From assembly GCF_021442385.1 (NCBI RefSeq), contig NZ_MUZA01000031.1:1-64000 (forward strand): DNA of 64,000 bases. The letters run 5' to 3'. The notes beneath the pieces were generated by a model. It was not told where the DNA came from and did no database searches. It saw nothing but the letters and a program-made list of their open reading frames with translations. This DNA is from Micromonospora sp. MH99 (lineage in GTDB: Bacteria; Actinomycetota; Actinomycetes; Mycobacteriales; Micromonosporaceae). Below are positions 17,142-28,050 of the stretch, piece by piece (position 1 is the first letter of the stretch; each line of letters opens with the position of its first letter). The position numbers and the translations under genes are program-made.

Positions 17142-17336
17142 ATGCGACTGGTCGTGGACTTCTCCCGCTGCGAGAGCAACGCGGTCTGCGTGGGGCAGGC
17201 CCCCGAGGTGTTCGACGTCGGTGAGGACGACCGTCTGCACATCACCGAACAGCCGCTGGAAGGCTCGCTTGCCAACCGGGTACGCGAGGCCGCCCGCCGC
17301 TGCCCGAAGCAGGCGCTGTCCGTCGTGGACGACTGA
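17142..17336 (+). CDS. ferredoxin, [3Fe-4S] type, P450 electron donor
   Basis: A 64-residue ferredoxin. The cluster ligands are Cys in RCESNAVCVG and in RRCPKQAL. That gives three conserved cysteines, the pattern of single [3Fe-4S] ferredoxins that pass electrons to actinomycete cytochromes P450. AL-VVDD is the usual C-terminal end. It follows the second methyltransferase by 3 bp and is the last gene of that operon. Three P450 genes lie within 7 kb (19861, 21066, 22356), and a fourth P450 domain is fused to a ligase at 35550. It probably serves one or more of these; no ferredoxin reductase is present here. Confidence 0.9.
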   Translation: MRLVVDFSRCESNAVCVGQAPEVFDVGEDDRLHITEQPLEGSLANRVREAARRCPKQALSVVDD

Positions 17337-17342
17337 CGACGC

Positions 17343-17391
17343 GCCCGATCCCGGCACGCCCGATCCCGGCACGCCCGGTGCCTGCACCGGG
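17343..17391 (+). terminator. tandem 15-bp repeat and hairpin after the ferredoxin gene
   Basis: GCCCGATCCCGGCAC occurs twice in tandem (17343-17357, 17358-17372). It is followed by a stem CCCGGTGC/GCACCGGG (17374-17381 with 17384-17391), which is likely the operon terminator. Confidence 0.5.
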
Positions 17392-17424
17392 TCGAGGACG
17401 TCGGGGCTACGCCTGCGCATCGGA

Positions 17425-17509
17425 TCCTTTGCTCTGCTTCAACGGAGGCAACACCCGGTGTCCGGATACCGGACGCGTGGTGTTGCGTGGGTTGAAGCAG
17501 AGCAAAGGA
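17425..17509. repeat. 85-base perfect-armed palindrome between convergent operons
   Basis: The 19-base arms are perfect complements (TCCTTTGCTCTGCTTCAAC at 17425-17443, GTTGAAGCAGAGCAAAGGA at 17491-17509). Inside are a second nested stem (GCAACACC at 17448-17455 with GGTGTTGC at 17479-17486) and a TCCGG/CCGGA centre. It can fold into one long cruciform. The arms are less GC-rich than their surroundings. It lies in a non-coding gap between converging operons, like the element at 5711-5802, and resembles a dispersed REP/MITE-type repeat. There is no transposase. Confidence 0.65.
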
Positions 17510-17587
17510 CGGGCCTGAGCATCCCCCGCCGTCCGCCGTCCGCCGTCGCGGACCGCCCGCCGGCCGCGGAGCGCGGTGGCGTCGGAG

Positions 17588-19837
17588 CTAGCGGACGGCG
17601 TACGCCTCCTGGATGGCCGTCCAGACCCGCTCGGCGGTCACCGGCATGTCGATGTGCCGCACGCCCAGGTGGCGGACGGCGTCGACCACGGCGTTCTGCA
17701 CCGCCGGCGGGAACCCGACCGCCCCCGACTCGCCCAGGCCCTTGGCGCCCAGCGCGTTCACCGCGGTGGGGGTCTGCGTCGCCACCGTCTCGAAGGAGGG
17801 CAGCTCGGCCGCGCCGATCATGGCGTAGCGGTGCAGGTCACCGTGCAGGGGTGTGCCGTCGGCGGCGAAGCGGACCTCCTCCACCAGCGCCTGACCGGCG
17901 CCCTGCGCCAGGCCGCCGTGCACCTGCCCCTCGGCCAGCAGCGGGTTGAGCAGCACGCCCGCGTCGTCGACGGCCACCGCCCGGCGCAGGGTCACCTGGC
18001 CGGTCTCGGTGTCGACCAGCACCACCGCCAGGTGCGCGCCGAACGGGCAGGTCGCGGCGGACGGCTGGAAGGTCGCCTCCACGGACAGGTCGTTGGCGGA
18101 GGCCAGCTCGGCCCAGTAGACGACGTGCCCGGCCGTCGAGCGGAAACGTCCCGCGGTGTACTCCACCTCGTCGCGGGCCACGCCCAGGTGGCCGGCCGCC
18201 GCGTCCCGGCCCCGCTCCACCAGGGCCAGGGCCGCCTCGCGGACGGCCATGCCGCCGGTCTGCAACGACCGGGATCCGCCGGTGCCGCCGCCCGCGGGGA
18301 TCGTCGCGGTGTCGGAGTGGCGGACGTCGACGCGGTCCAGCGCCACGGCGAGCACGTCGGCGGCGAGCATCGCCCACGCGGTGACGTGGCCCTGCCCGTG
18401 CGGGCAGGTGCCGGACCCAACCGTGAACCGACCGGTGTCGTCGACGCGGATCGAGGCGTACTCGCTGCGGGTGTCCGCGCCGGTGATCTCCACGAAGGTG
18501 GACAGGCCGATGCCGAGCTGCTGGACGTCGCCGCGCTCGCGGCGGGCCGCCTGCTCGGCGCGCAACGCCTGGTAGTCGGCCTCGGCGAGCACCCGCTCCA
18601 GCGCCGCCGGATAGTCGCCGGTGTCGTAGCGGGCGCGCGTGATCGTCGTGACCGGGAAGCTCTCCGGCGGCAACAGGTTGCGCCGGCGCACCTCGGCCGG
18701 GTCCAGGCCGATCTCCGCCGCGTACACGTCGACCATCCGCTCCAGCGCGGCGACGGCCTCCGGCTGCCCGGCGCCCCGGTACGACACCACGGGGGTGGTC
18801 GTGGTGGTGACGCTGGACGAGCTGAACTTCGCCCGGCTGATCGCGTACGGGCCGGTGAGCATCGTCCGGGTCCAGAACGGCAGGATCGCGCCGATGCGCG
18901 GGTACGCCCCGGCGTCCTGCACGACCTCCAGCGCGTACGACACGATCCGCCCGTCGCGGGTGCCGCCCAGCTCGGCGCTCTGGTGCTGGGCGCGGCCGTG
19001 CCCGGCGGCGGTCATGCTCTCGCTGCGGGTCTCCGCCCAGCGCACCGGGCGGCCGAGTCGACGGCTGGCCCAGGCGACGAGGACGTCCTCCCGGCTGGCG
19101 AACGCCTTGGAGCCGAACGCCCCGCCGACATCGCCGTTGACCACCTGGACCCGGTCCTCCGGCTCACCGAGGGCCGCCGCGAGCTGGCCCCGCCACAGGT
19201 GCACGGCCTGGCTGCCGGCGCGGTAGCGCAGCCCGTCCGGCCCCCACTCGGCCTGCCCGGCGCGGGCCTCCAGCGGGCAGGGGGCGACCCGGGGGTTGCG
19301 CATCCGCTGCCGGACGACCACCTCGGCGCCCTCGTGCAGCTCGGCGCGGCCGGCCGGGCGTCGGAAGCCCAGTTTGAGCACCATGTTCGTGCCGGCCTCG
19401 GGGTGCAGCACCAGCTCGTCGGTGACGGCCTCCTCGGGGTCGACGAGCACCGGCAGGGGCGCGATGTCGGCCGCGACGAGGGCGGCGGCGTCGACCGCCT
19501 CGGCGCGGCTGGTCGCCAGCACCGCGGCGACGGGTTCGCCGACGAAGCGCACCACGTCGTCGGCGAGCACCGGGGTGGTCATCTTCTGGTTCAGCACCCC
19601 GGCCTCGGGCGGCAGCGGCGCCAGGTCCACGTCCGCCGCCGTGAACACCGCGACCACGCCGGGCGCCCGGCGCGCGGCCTCGGTGTCCACGCCCCGCAAC
19701 CGTCCGTGGGCCACCGTCGAGCGGACGACGACCAGCTCCAGCGAGCCGGGCACGAGCACGTCGTCGACGTACGTGCCGCCGGTGGTGAGCAGGGCGCGGT
19801 CCTCGGTACGCCGGACGGGTCGGCCGATCAGTGACAT
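17588..19837 (-). CDS. molybdenum hydroxylase large (molybdopterin-binding) subunit, CoxL/XdhA-like
   Basis: A 749-residue catalytic subunit of a xanthine-dehydrogenase-family hydroxylase. The N-terminal ab hammerhead domain starts [22 protein letters not shown]. Molybdopterin-binding blocks include [34 protein letters not shown] and [12 protein letters not shown]. The late [21 protein letters not shown] carries the active-site Glu (GES) that acts as base. ATG at 19837 has AGGAG upstream; no stop blocks a longer reading frame, but the upstream part lies antisense to a P450 gene and is not real. The FAD and iron-sulfur subunits are 12 kb away at 2625-3955. It probably follows the two P450 genes in one minus-strand operon. 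Confidence 0.9.
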   Translation of the reverse strand: MSLIGRPVRRTEDRALLTTGGTYVDDVLVPGSLELVVVRSTVAHGRLRGVDTEAARRAPGVVAVFTAADVDLAPLPPEAGVLNQKMTTPVLADDVVRFVGEPVAAVLATSRAEAVDAAALVAADIAPLPVLVDPEEAVTDELVLHPEAGTNMVLKLGFRRPAGRAELHEGAEVVVRQRMRNPRVAPCPLEARAGQAEWGPDGLRYRAGSQAVHLWRGQLAAALGEPEDRVQVVNGDVGGAFGSKAFASREDVLVAWASRRLGRPVRWAETRSESMTAAGHGRAQHQSAELGGTRDGRIVSYALEVVQDAGAYPRIGAILPFWTRTMLTGPYAISRAKFSSSSVTTTTTPVVSYRGAGQPEAVAALERMVDVYAAEIGLDPAEVRRRNLLPPESFPVTTITRARYDTGDYPAALERVLAEADYQALRAEQAARRERGDVQQLGIGLSTFVEITGADTRSEYASIRVDDTGRFTVGSGTCPHGQGHVTAWAMLAADVLAVALDRVDVRHSDTATIPAGGGTGGSRSLQTGGMAVREAALALVERGRDAAAGHLGVARDEVEYTAGRFRSTAGHVVYWAELASANDLSVEATFQPSAATCPFGAHLAVVLVDTETGQVTLRRAVAVDDAGVLLNPLLAEGQVHGGLAQGAGQALVEEVRFAADGTPLHGDLHRYAMIGAAELPSFETVATQTPTAVNALGAKGLGESGAVGFPPAVQNAVVDAVRHLGVRHIDMPVTAERVWTAIQEAYAVR

Positions 19838-19860
19838 CTGCGACTCCTGGTTCCGCCCGC

Positions 19861-21069
19861 TCAGGCGGGGGTGACGGCGAGCGGGATCGACGCGTACGAC
19901 CGGAAGAGGGCGCTGGGCTCGCGCACCGGTTCGGCGGCCAGGTCGATGTCGGTGAGCCGGTGCGCGAGCCGTTCGAAGACGACAGCTCCCTCGATGCGGG
20001 CCAGCGCGGCGCCGAGGCAGCCGCGTACGCCCCCGCCGAAGCCGACGTGTGGGTTGGGGTGCCGGCCGATGTCGATGCGACCGGGGTCCGCGAAGACGTC
20101 CTCGTCGTGGTTGGCGCAGCCGAGCAGGAGGAAGACCGACCGGCCGGGCCGGATCACCCGGTCGCCGACCGGGATCGGCGCCAACGCCAGCCGGGCCGTG
20201 TACTGGATCGGGGCGTCGAACCGGACGAACTCCTCGGCGGCGGTGGCGGCCAGCGACGGGTCGGCGCGCAGCCGACGCCACTCGTCGGGCTGGTCGGCCA
20301 GGGCGATGCTGCCGGTGCAGACCATGTTCATTGTCGTCTCGTAGCCGGTGAAGCAGAGAAAGACGATGTTGTCGACGACCTCTTCGATGCCCTCGGCGGG
20401 GTCGGCCACGGCGAGCATCCGGTCGAGCAGGTCGCCGTTGGGGTCGGCGCGTCGGTCGGCGAGCAGGTCGCGGACGTACCCGCGCAGCCAGGCGAGGGCC
20501 TCGTCGGCCGCCGCGCGGTCGGCCTCGGGCAGGAACGGCGTGAAGGCCCGGCCCAGCGCCGCCGAGCGGGGCCACACCTCGGCGCGGGTGCGCGCCGCCG
20601 GCAGGCCGATCAGTTCGCACACGACTGTCGCGGCGACCGGAAACGCCAGGTCGGCGACGGCGTCCAGGCGGCCGGTGTCCAGCGTCGGGGCGAGCAGCTC
20701 GTCGACGAGGTCGCCGACGCGGCTCGCGGTGCGCCGGGCCACGCCGGGGCTGAACGCGCGGACGATCTGCTGGTGCAGCCGGCTGTGGTCGTCCGGGTCG
20801 CGGGTGGGGATGATGCGGCGGAACACCTCGCGGGAGAGGTCCTGCGCCATCCGGAACTGCGGGTCGTCCTCCGGGAAGGTGTTGCTCAGTCGGCGGTCGC
20901 GCAGCAGCGCGGCCACGTCCCGGTGCCGGGTCACGCCCCAGCTCGCCGGCCCGAAACGGCACAGCGGGCCGGCCGAGCGCATCCGCGCGTACGTCGGGTA
21001 GGGGTCGGCGACGACCTCGGGCGCGAGCGGGTCCATCCGCGCCGGCAGGACGCGGCCGGCGGGGCTCAC
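19861..21069 (-). CDS. cytochrome P450 with atypical heme loop
   Basis: A 402-residue soluble bacterial P450. It has DPYPTYARMRSAGPLCR near the N-terminus, the I-helix TGYETT in place of AG(D/E)TT, the ExxR helix and the Cys ligand in FGGGVRGCLGAALARIE (Cys about 351). The residue two before Cys is Arg rather than the usual His, and Ala of the I-helix AG pair is Thr, so the oxygen-activation region is unusual. GTG at 21069 overlaps the stop of the upstream P450 gene. It is followed 23 bp later by the molybdenum-hydroxylase large subunit. It shares its opening and closing segments (RSYASIPLAV) with the neighbouring P450, which implies tandem duplication. Confidence 0.9.
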   Translation of the reverse strand: MSPAGRVLPARMDPLAPEVVADPYPTYARMRSAGPLCRFGPASWGVTRHRDVAALLRDRRLSNTFPEDDPQFRMAQDLSREVFRRIIPTRDPDDHSRLHQQIVRAFSPGVARRTASRVGDLVDELLAPTLDTGRLDAVADLAFPVAATVVCELIGLPAARTRAEVWPRSAALGRAFTPFLPEADRAAADEALAWLRGYVRDLLADRRADPNGDLLDRMLAVADPAEGIEEVVDNIVFLCFTGYETTMNMVCTGSIALADQPDEWRRLRADPSLAATAAEEFVRFDAPIQYTARLALAPIPVGDRVIRPGRSVFLLLGCANHDEDVFADPGRIDIGRHPNPHVGFGGGVRGCLGAALARIEGAVVFERLAHRLTDIDLAAEPVREPSALFRSYASIPLAVTPA

Positions 21070-22277
21070 GGCCGCACCGCCACGGGCACGCTGGCGTACG
21101 AGCGCAGCGTCCCGTCGGTCTGCCGGCGGGCCGGGCCGGCCGGGGTCAGCGTGCCGAAGGTGTGCAGCAGGGTCTCGAACGCGACCTGTGCCTCCACCCG
21201 GGCCAGGTAGCCGCCGAGGCAGTGGTGGATGCCGCCGCCGAAGGACAGGTGCGAGTTCTCCGCGCGGGTGATGTCGAGGCGGTCCGGCTCGGCGAACTGG
21301 TCGGGGTCGCGGTTGGCGCTGCCCAGCAGCAGGATCAGCACCCGGCCGGCGCGGATGGTGCGGTCGCCGACGTCCAGATCCTCGCGGGCGAGGCGGGCGA
21401 CGCCCTGGATCGGGGCGTCGTAGCGCAGGAACTCCTCGACGGCCCGGGGGGTCAGGGTCGGGTCCGACCGGAGCAGGGCGAGCTGGTCGGGGTGGTCGAG
21501 CAGGGCGGCCACCCCGGTGGCGATCAGGTTGGTGGTGGTCTCGAAGCCGGCGAAGAAGGCGAAGACCGCGTTGTCCACGATCTCGTCGTCGCCGAGCACG
21601 GCGCCGTCGTCGTCGGTCGCGGCCAGCATCCGGGACAGCAGATCCTCGCCGGGTTCGGCGCGACGCCGCTGCAGGATCTCACCGAGGTAGCCGCGCAGCC
21701 ACTCGACCGCCCGGTCGGCGGCCGGCCGGTCGTCGTCGGGCACGATCGCGGCGAACGCCTTGCTCAGGTCCAGTGCGTACGGGCGGATGCGCTCGTGGTC
21801 GGCCGGCGGGATGCCCATCAGGGCGCAGACCACCATCACCGGCAGGGGAAAAGCGAGATCCGAGACGGCGTCGAAACCTCCGGTGCTCCTCGCCGGGGCG
21901 AGCAGCTCGGTGACCATCTGCTCGATGCGGGGGCGTAGCCGGCGCACCAGGGCGGGGCTGAACGCCTTGGCCATCAGGCGCCGCAGTCGACCGTGCTCGG
22001 GCGGGTCGCGGTAGAGGATGATGCTGCCGAAGAAGTCGCCGGCCGCGCCGTCGCCGGCCGACATCCGGTGGTAGGCGGCCGGGAACTCGCTGCCCAGGCG
22101 CGGGTCGCGGACGAGCCGGGCGACGTCGGCGTAGCGGGTGACGCCCCAGCTGCCCGGGCCCATCCGGCACAGCGGGCCGGCCGCTCGCAGCGCCGCGTAG
22201 GTGGGGTAGGGGTCGGCGACCACTGCGGGGTCACGGGCGTCGAATCTCGGCGGCATGCCGGTACGGGCCGAGGTCAT
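21066..22277 (-). CDS. cytochrome P450
   Basis: About 403 residues from ATG 22277 (a TTG at 22295 is an alternative). The protein has DPYPTYAALRAAGPLCR, the I-helix AGFETTTN with the conserved Thr, and the heme loop FGGGIHHCLGGYLARVE (Cys about 353). The N-terminus and the RSYASVPVAV end closely resemble the next P450 in the operon, so the two probably arose by duplication and may act in sequence. A -10-like TATCTT lies inside the shared promoter motif, 21 bases before the ATG, with a weak GGCGGG ribosome site. First gene of the minus-strand P450-P450-hydroxylase operon. Confidence 0.9.
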   Translation of the reverse strand: MTSARTGMPPRFDARDPAVVADPYPTYAALRAAGPLCRMGPGSWGVTRYADVARLVRDPRLGSEFPAAYHRMSAGDGAAGDFFGSIILYRDPPEHGRLRRLMAKAFSPALVRRLRPRIEQMVTELLAPARSTGGFDAVSDLAFPLPVMVVCALMGIPPADHERIRPYALDLSKAFAAIVPDDDRPAADRAVEWLRGYLGEILQRRRAEPGEDLLSRMLAATDDDGAVLGDDEIVDNAVFAFFAGFETTTNLIATGVAALLDHPDQLALLRSDPTLTPRAVEEFLRYDAPIQGVARLAREDLDVGDRTIRAGRVLILLLGSANRDPDQFAEPDRLDITRAENSHLSFGGGIHHCLGGYLARVEAQVAFETLLHTFGTLTPAGPARRQTDGTLRSYASVPVAVRP

Positions 22278-22297
22278 GCCCGCCAGTATGCGCAACC

Positions 22298-22338
22298 AAA
22301 GATACGAGAAACAAGTACTTCCGAGATACGCGAAACAC
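22298..22338. promoter_or_regulatory. divergent promoter region D with two copies of the shared motif
   Basis: Two tandem sites lie between the divergent P450 genes: AAAGATACGAGAAAC at 22298-22312 and CGAGATACGCGAAACAC at 22322-22338. Their minus-strand readings are GTTTCTCGTATCTTT and GTGTTTCGCGTATCTCG. This region must drive the 18-gene plus-strand operon to 40079 as well as the minus-strand operon. TATTAG at 22339-22344 could be the plus-strand -10, 11 bases before ATG 22356. Confidence 0.62.
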
Positions 22339-22355
22339 TATTAGGCTTCCGAGCC

Positions 22356-24811
<2,456 letters not shown>

Positions 24812-24816
24812 CCGCC

Positions 24817-26070
24817 ATGGACACCGAGACGCGCACCGCGCCCGCCCGCGACGCCGCGGCGTTCTACGCCGACGCCCGCCACGACCTGACCGGGCCGCTG
24901 CACGGCGTACGCGTCCTGGACGTCACGAAGGTCTGGTCCGGCCCGATCGCGAGTTGCGTCCTGGCCGACCTCGGCGCGGACGTCCTGCGGGTGGAGATGC
25001 CCGGCAACCGGGAGGGGTTGATGCCCCCGGACATTCCCGGCACCGGCCTGTCCTGGTTCCGCCAGAGCGTGCACCGCAACAAGCGCAGCATCGGGCTCGA
25101 CCTGCGCCGCCCCGGCGCGGCCGAGGTGTTCCTGCGGCTCGTCGCCACCGCCGACGTGGTGGTGGAGAACTACAAGCCCGGCACCCTGGATGCCTGGGGC
25201 GTCGGCTACCAGGAGTGCCGGGCCGTCCGGCCGGACGTGGTGCTGGTCTCCGTCTCCGGCTACGGCCAGTACGGCCCCGACGCGCAGCGACCCGGGTACG
25301 ACCCGACCACCCAGGCCGCCGCCGGCTGGATGGCGCTCAACGGCGAACCCGACGGCGCTCCCTTGAAGGCGCCCACCTTCCTCGCCGACGACCTCGCCGG
25401 GCTGCACGCGGTGATCGGCGCGCTCGCCGCGCTGCGCCACCGCGACCGCACCGGCGAGGGTCAGCACGTCGACGTGAGCATGCTCGACTCGCTGTTGTTC
25501 TCCAGCAACGGCTACCTCACCCTCGGCGCGACCGGGGTGCCACTACGCCGCTGGGGCGACCAGGCCGACTTCGTGGTGCCGGCCGGCTGCTTCCGGTGCG
25601 CCGACGGCCACGTCTACGTGGCGGTCGCACTGGACCGCTCCTGGCGTCGCCTCGCCGAGGTCGTCGGCCGCCCGGAACTGGCCCGCGCACCCGGGTACGC
25701 GACGAACGAGGAACGCCGCGACAACCGCGCCACTGTCAACGCGGTGGTCGCCGACTGGTGCGCCGGGCGGAGGTGCGCCGAGGTGGTCGACACCCTCGAC
25801 GCCAACGGGATCACCGCCGAGCGGGTGCGGACCTTCGCCGAGGCCGCGACCGACCCGCAGGTCCTCGCCCGGGCCATGGTGCAGGAGACGGTGCTGTCCA
25901 ACGGCAGCACCGCGCCGCTGACCGGGCCGGCGGTCAAGTTCTCCCGGACACCGACAGCCGTCCGCTCCGGCGCCCCCGAGCCCGGCGCGGACACCGACCG
26001 GGTCCTCGACGAGGTGGGCGTCGACCCGGCCACGCGGGACCGGCTGCGCGCGCAACGGGCCATCGGATGA
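24817..26070 (+). CDS. class III CoA transferase (CaiB/BaiF family)
   Basis: A 417-residue family III CoA transferase that moves CoA between carboxylic acids. N-terminal blocks are LHGVRVLDVTKVWSGPIAS and LADLGADVLRVEMP. NKRSIGLDLRRPGAAEVF, VVVENYKPGTLDAWGVGY and SVSGYGQYGP are classic family segments. The catalytic Asp is expected in the TFLADDLAG segment. It lies between a thiolase and a FabG-type reductase with 5- and 12-base gaps, so it probably prepares or recycles the CoA ester that enters or leaves the discrete synthase. Such enzymes are more usual in catabolic operons. Confidence 0.9.
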   Translation: MDTETRTAPARDAAAFYADARHDLTGPLHGVRVLDVTKVWSGPIASCVLADLGADVLRVEMPGNREGLMPPDIPGTGLSWFRQSVHRNKRSIGLDLRRPGAAEVFLRLVATADVVVENYKPGTLDAWGVGYQECRAVRPDVVLVSVSGYGQYGPDAQRPGYDPTTQAAAGWMALNGEPDGAPLKAPTFLADDLAGLHAVIGALAALRHRDRTGEGQHVDVSMLDSLLFSSNGYLTLGATGVPLRRWGDQADFVVPAGCFRCADGHVYVAVALDRSWRRLAEVVGRPELARAPGYATNEERRDNRATVNAVVADWCAGRRCAEVVDTLDANGITAERVRTFAEAATDPQVLARAMVQETVLSNGSTAPLTGPAVKFSRTPTAVRSGAPEPGADTDRVLDEVGVDPATRDRLRAQRAIG

Positions 26071-26082
26071 GCAGGGGATGAC

Positions 26083-26835
26083 ATGACAACGGCAGGCGAC
26101 GCGCCGCGCTGCGCGCTGGTGACCGGGGTGTCCCGGGGAATCGGCCGGGCCGTGGCGCTGCGGCTCGCGGCGCAGGGGTACGCGGTGGCGGGCTGCTACA
26201 GCGCGCCGAGCGAGGCCGCCGACAAGACCCGGGCGGAGGTCGAGGCGTACGGGGTCGGGTCGTGGTTCGGGCCGTGCGACGTGACCGATCCGAACGCTGT
26301 CGACGCGTTCGTCACCGCCGCCGAACGGCACCTCGGGCCGCTCACCGCGCTGGTCAACAACGCCGGCATCACCCGGGACCGGCCGCTGGTGCTGATGGCG
26401 CCGGACGAGTGGCACGACGTGATCGGCACCAACCTCACCGGCACCTGGAACACCTGCCGGACCGTCGCGTTCCGCTTCCTCAAGCGACGCCGCGGCGCCA
26501 TCGTCAACCTGTCCTCGGTGGCCGGGGTCACCGGCAACACCGGGCAGACCAACTACGCCGCCAGCAAGGCCGGCATCATCGGGCTCAGCCTGTCGCTGGC
26601 CAAGGAGGTCGCCGGGTACGGCGTCCGGGTCAACGTCGTCGCCCCCGGTTTCATCGAGACCGACATGACCGCCGCGCTGCCGGCGAAGCTGCGCGAGCAG
26701 GCGCTGGGGCAGATCCCGTTGGGCCGCTTCGGCGCCCCCGCCGACGTCGCCGACCTGGTCGAGTTCCTGCTCTCCGAACGCGCCGGCTACGTCACCGGCC
26801 AGGTGATCCGCGTGGACGGGGGGATCGTGCTGTGA
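26083..26835 (+). CDS. 3-oxoacyl-ACP reductase (FabG-like SDR)
   Basis: A 250-residue short-chain dehydrogenase that reduces beta-ketoacyl-ACP with NADPH. It has the cofactor loop TGVSRGIGRAVAL, VNNAGITRD, the catalytic Ser in NLSSVAGVTGN, Tyr158 and Lys162 in NYAASKAG, and the family end GYVTGQVIRVDGGI. All key residues are present, so it is probably the active ketoreductase of the discrete assembly system. The next gene, a hotdog dehydratase, starts with GTG overlapping its TGA. Confidence 0.93.
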   Translation: MTTAGDAPRCALVTGVSRGIGRAVALRLAAQGYAVAGCYSAPSEAADKTRAEVEAYGVGSWFGPCDVTDPNAVDAFVTAAERHLGPLTALVNNAGITRDRPLVLMAPDEWHDVIGTNLTGTWNTCRTVAFRFLKRRRGAIVNLSSVAGVTGNTGQTNYAASKAGIIGLSLSLAKEVAGYGVRVNVVAPGFIETDMTAALPAKLREQALGQIPLGRFGAPADVADLVEFLLSERAGYVTGQVIRVDGGIVL

Positions 26836-27302
26836 CCGCCGCACCCGCGTTCAGTGCCGCGACCCGGCCCGCCGACACGTACGAGGCCGCTGCCGCGCCG
26901 CTGCCGGCAATCGAGTGGGTCGAGGTGTCCGCCGGCCCGCGCGGCGGGATCAGCCTGCGCGCCGGCACCACGGTCGACGCCGCAGACGTCTACCTGGCCG
27001 GGCACTTCCCCGAGCTGACCGTCTATCCGGGCGTGTTCACCCTGGAGACGATCGGGCAGGCCGTGACGTCGGCCGTCGGCTACTGCGCCGGCCGGCTGCC
27101 CCAGCTGCACCGGCTGCGCTCCGCCCGGTTCCTCGCCCCGCTGCTGGCCGGCGACACGCTCACCGTCGAGGCGTCGGTCGGCCCGGTCGGCGACGACCAG
27201 TCCTTCGACGTCGCCGCCCGGTGCGTACGCGGCGACGGGGTCCACGCGGCGACGGTGCGCGCGGTCTACCGCTGGCCGAGCGCGGACGGCGGGACCGCCT
27301 GA
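26832..27302 (+). CDS. FabZ-like hotdog dehydratase with intact His
   Basis: A 156-residue single-hotdog protein. It has the FabZ active-site strand LAGHFPELTVYPGVFTLE with the catalytic His at about residue 58, but the carboxylate helix reads TLETIGQAV. About 30 poorly conserved residues precede the fold. It probably dehydrates 3-hydroxyacyl-ACP, possibly as a heteromer with the next gene product, which keeps a complementary half of the FabZ signature. GTG at 26832 overlaps the reductase stop, and its stop shares one base with the following ATG. Function in making the double bonds of a polyene-like chain is an inference from the operon. Confidence 0.82.
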   Translation: MTAAPAFSAATRPADTYEAAAAPLPAIEWVEVSAGPRGGISLRAGTTVDAADVYLAGHFPELTVYPGVFTLETIGQAVTSAVGYCAGRLPQLHRLRSARFLAPLLAGDTLTVEASVGPVGDDQSFDVAARCVRGDGVHAATVRAVYRWPSADGGTA

Positions 27303-27775
27303 TGCGACTCGAGCACGGTGAGCTGCGGACCCTGCTGCCGCACCGGTATCCGATGCTGCTGCTCGATCGGGTCGACAGCGTCGAGCCGGGGGTGAGCCTG
27401 GAGGCGGTGAAGGCGGTCACCGGCTGCGAGCCCTGCTACTCCGGGATCGCCGAGGGGCAGGCCCCCGACCGGTACGCCTACCCGGCGTCGCTGCTGATCG
27501 AGTCGTTCGGTCAGGGCGCGGCGGTGCTGTGGCTGCTGTCGCGCGGGCCGGGCACGACCGGGCTGCCGATGTTCACCGCGGCCCGGGACTGCGTGCTGCT
27601 GCGCCAGGTGTACCCGGGCGACGTGATCCGGCACCGGGTGCGCCTGGAACAGGTCGTGCACGGGGCCGCGTTCGCCGCCGGATCCAGCTGGGTGGGGACC
27701 GACCAGGTGGCGGAGTTCGGCTCGATGATGGCCGTCGTCCGACCGGCCGACGCCATCGCGGAGCGGAAACGATGA
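27302..27775 (+). CDS. FabZ-like hotdog protein lacking the GHFP His
   Basis: A 157-residue hotdog protein. It opens with LPHRYPMLLLDRV, the classic FabZ start, and keeps the helix with the catalytic carboxylate (LLIESFGQGAAVLWL, Glu about 67). Where FabZ has GHFPG-x-PVMPG it reads RYAYPASLL, so the active-site His is missing. It therefore looks like the non-His half of a two-gene dehydratase whose partner is encoded just upstream. Alternatively it is a carrier-protein binding or thioesterase-like relative. The pairing recalls the heteromeric dehydratases of aryl polyene systems. ATG 27302 overlaps the upstream stop by one base. Confidence 0.78.
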   Translation: MRLEHGELRTLLPHRYPMLLLDRVDSVEPGVSLEAVKAVTGCEPCYSGIAEGQAPDRYAYPASLLIESFGQGAAVLWLLSRGPGTTGLPMFTAARDCVLLRQVYPGDVIRHRVRLEQVVHGAAFAAGSSWVGTDQVAEFGSMMAVVRPADAIAERKR

Positions 27776-27793
27776 GAGGAAGAGGGAACACCG

Positions 27794-28048
27794 ATGAGTG
27801 AACGCGACACGCACATGGCGGAGCTGCGGGAGATCGTGGCGGAGGTGCTCGAGTTGGAACCCGAGGAGGTCGCCGACACCGCAGACTTCGTCGAGGAGTA
27901 CGAGGCGGACTCGTTGCGGGCGATCGAGATCCTGGCCCGGATCGAGAAGAAGTACAAGGTGGAGATCCCGCAGGCCGAGTTGAACGAGATGCGCAGCCTC
28001 AAGGCCGTCCACGAGGTGGTGGCGCGACACGCCGGCTGGCAGGACTGA
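27794..28048 (+). CDS. acyl carrier protein of the discrete synthase
   Basis: An 84-residue ACP with the phosphopantetheine site YEADSLRAIEIL (Ser about 40). It has a highly acidic helix I-II region (LELEPEEVADTADFVEEYEAD) and a basic patch KKYKVEIP. It is typical in length and composition of type II PKS/FAS carriers and carries the growing chain for the reductase, dehydratases and ketosynthases encoded around it. AGAGGAAGAGGG just before ATG 27794 is the ribosome site. The first ketosynthase starts 2 bp after its stop. Confidence 0.93.
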   Translation: MSERDTHMAELREIVAEVLELEPEEVADTADFVEEYEADSLRAIEILARIEKKYKVEIPQAELNEMRSLKAVHEVVARHAGWQD

Positions 28049-28050
28049 CC

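Noticed and set aside
17425-17509. Palindrome as a phage attachment site or insertion-sequence end
   Set aside because: No integrase or transposase gene is adjacent, no target duplication is visible, and the position between convergent operons fits an intergenic repeat better.
19838-20962. Upstream extension of the molybdenum-hydroxylase large subunit (would give 1124 residues)
   Set aside because: The extra part is antisense-frame sequence over a well-supported P450 gene and shows no family similarity. ATG 19837 has a ribosome site and begins the conserved fold.
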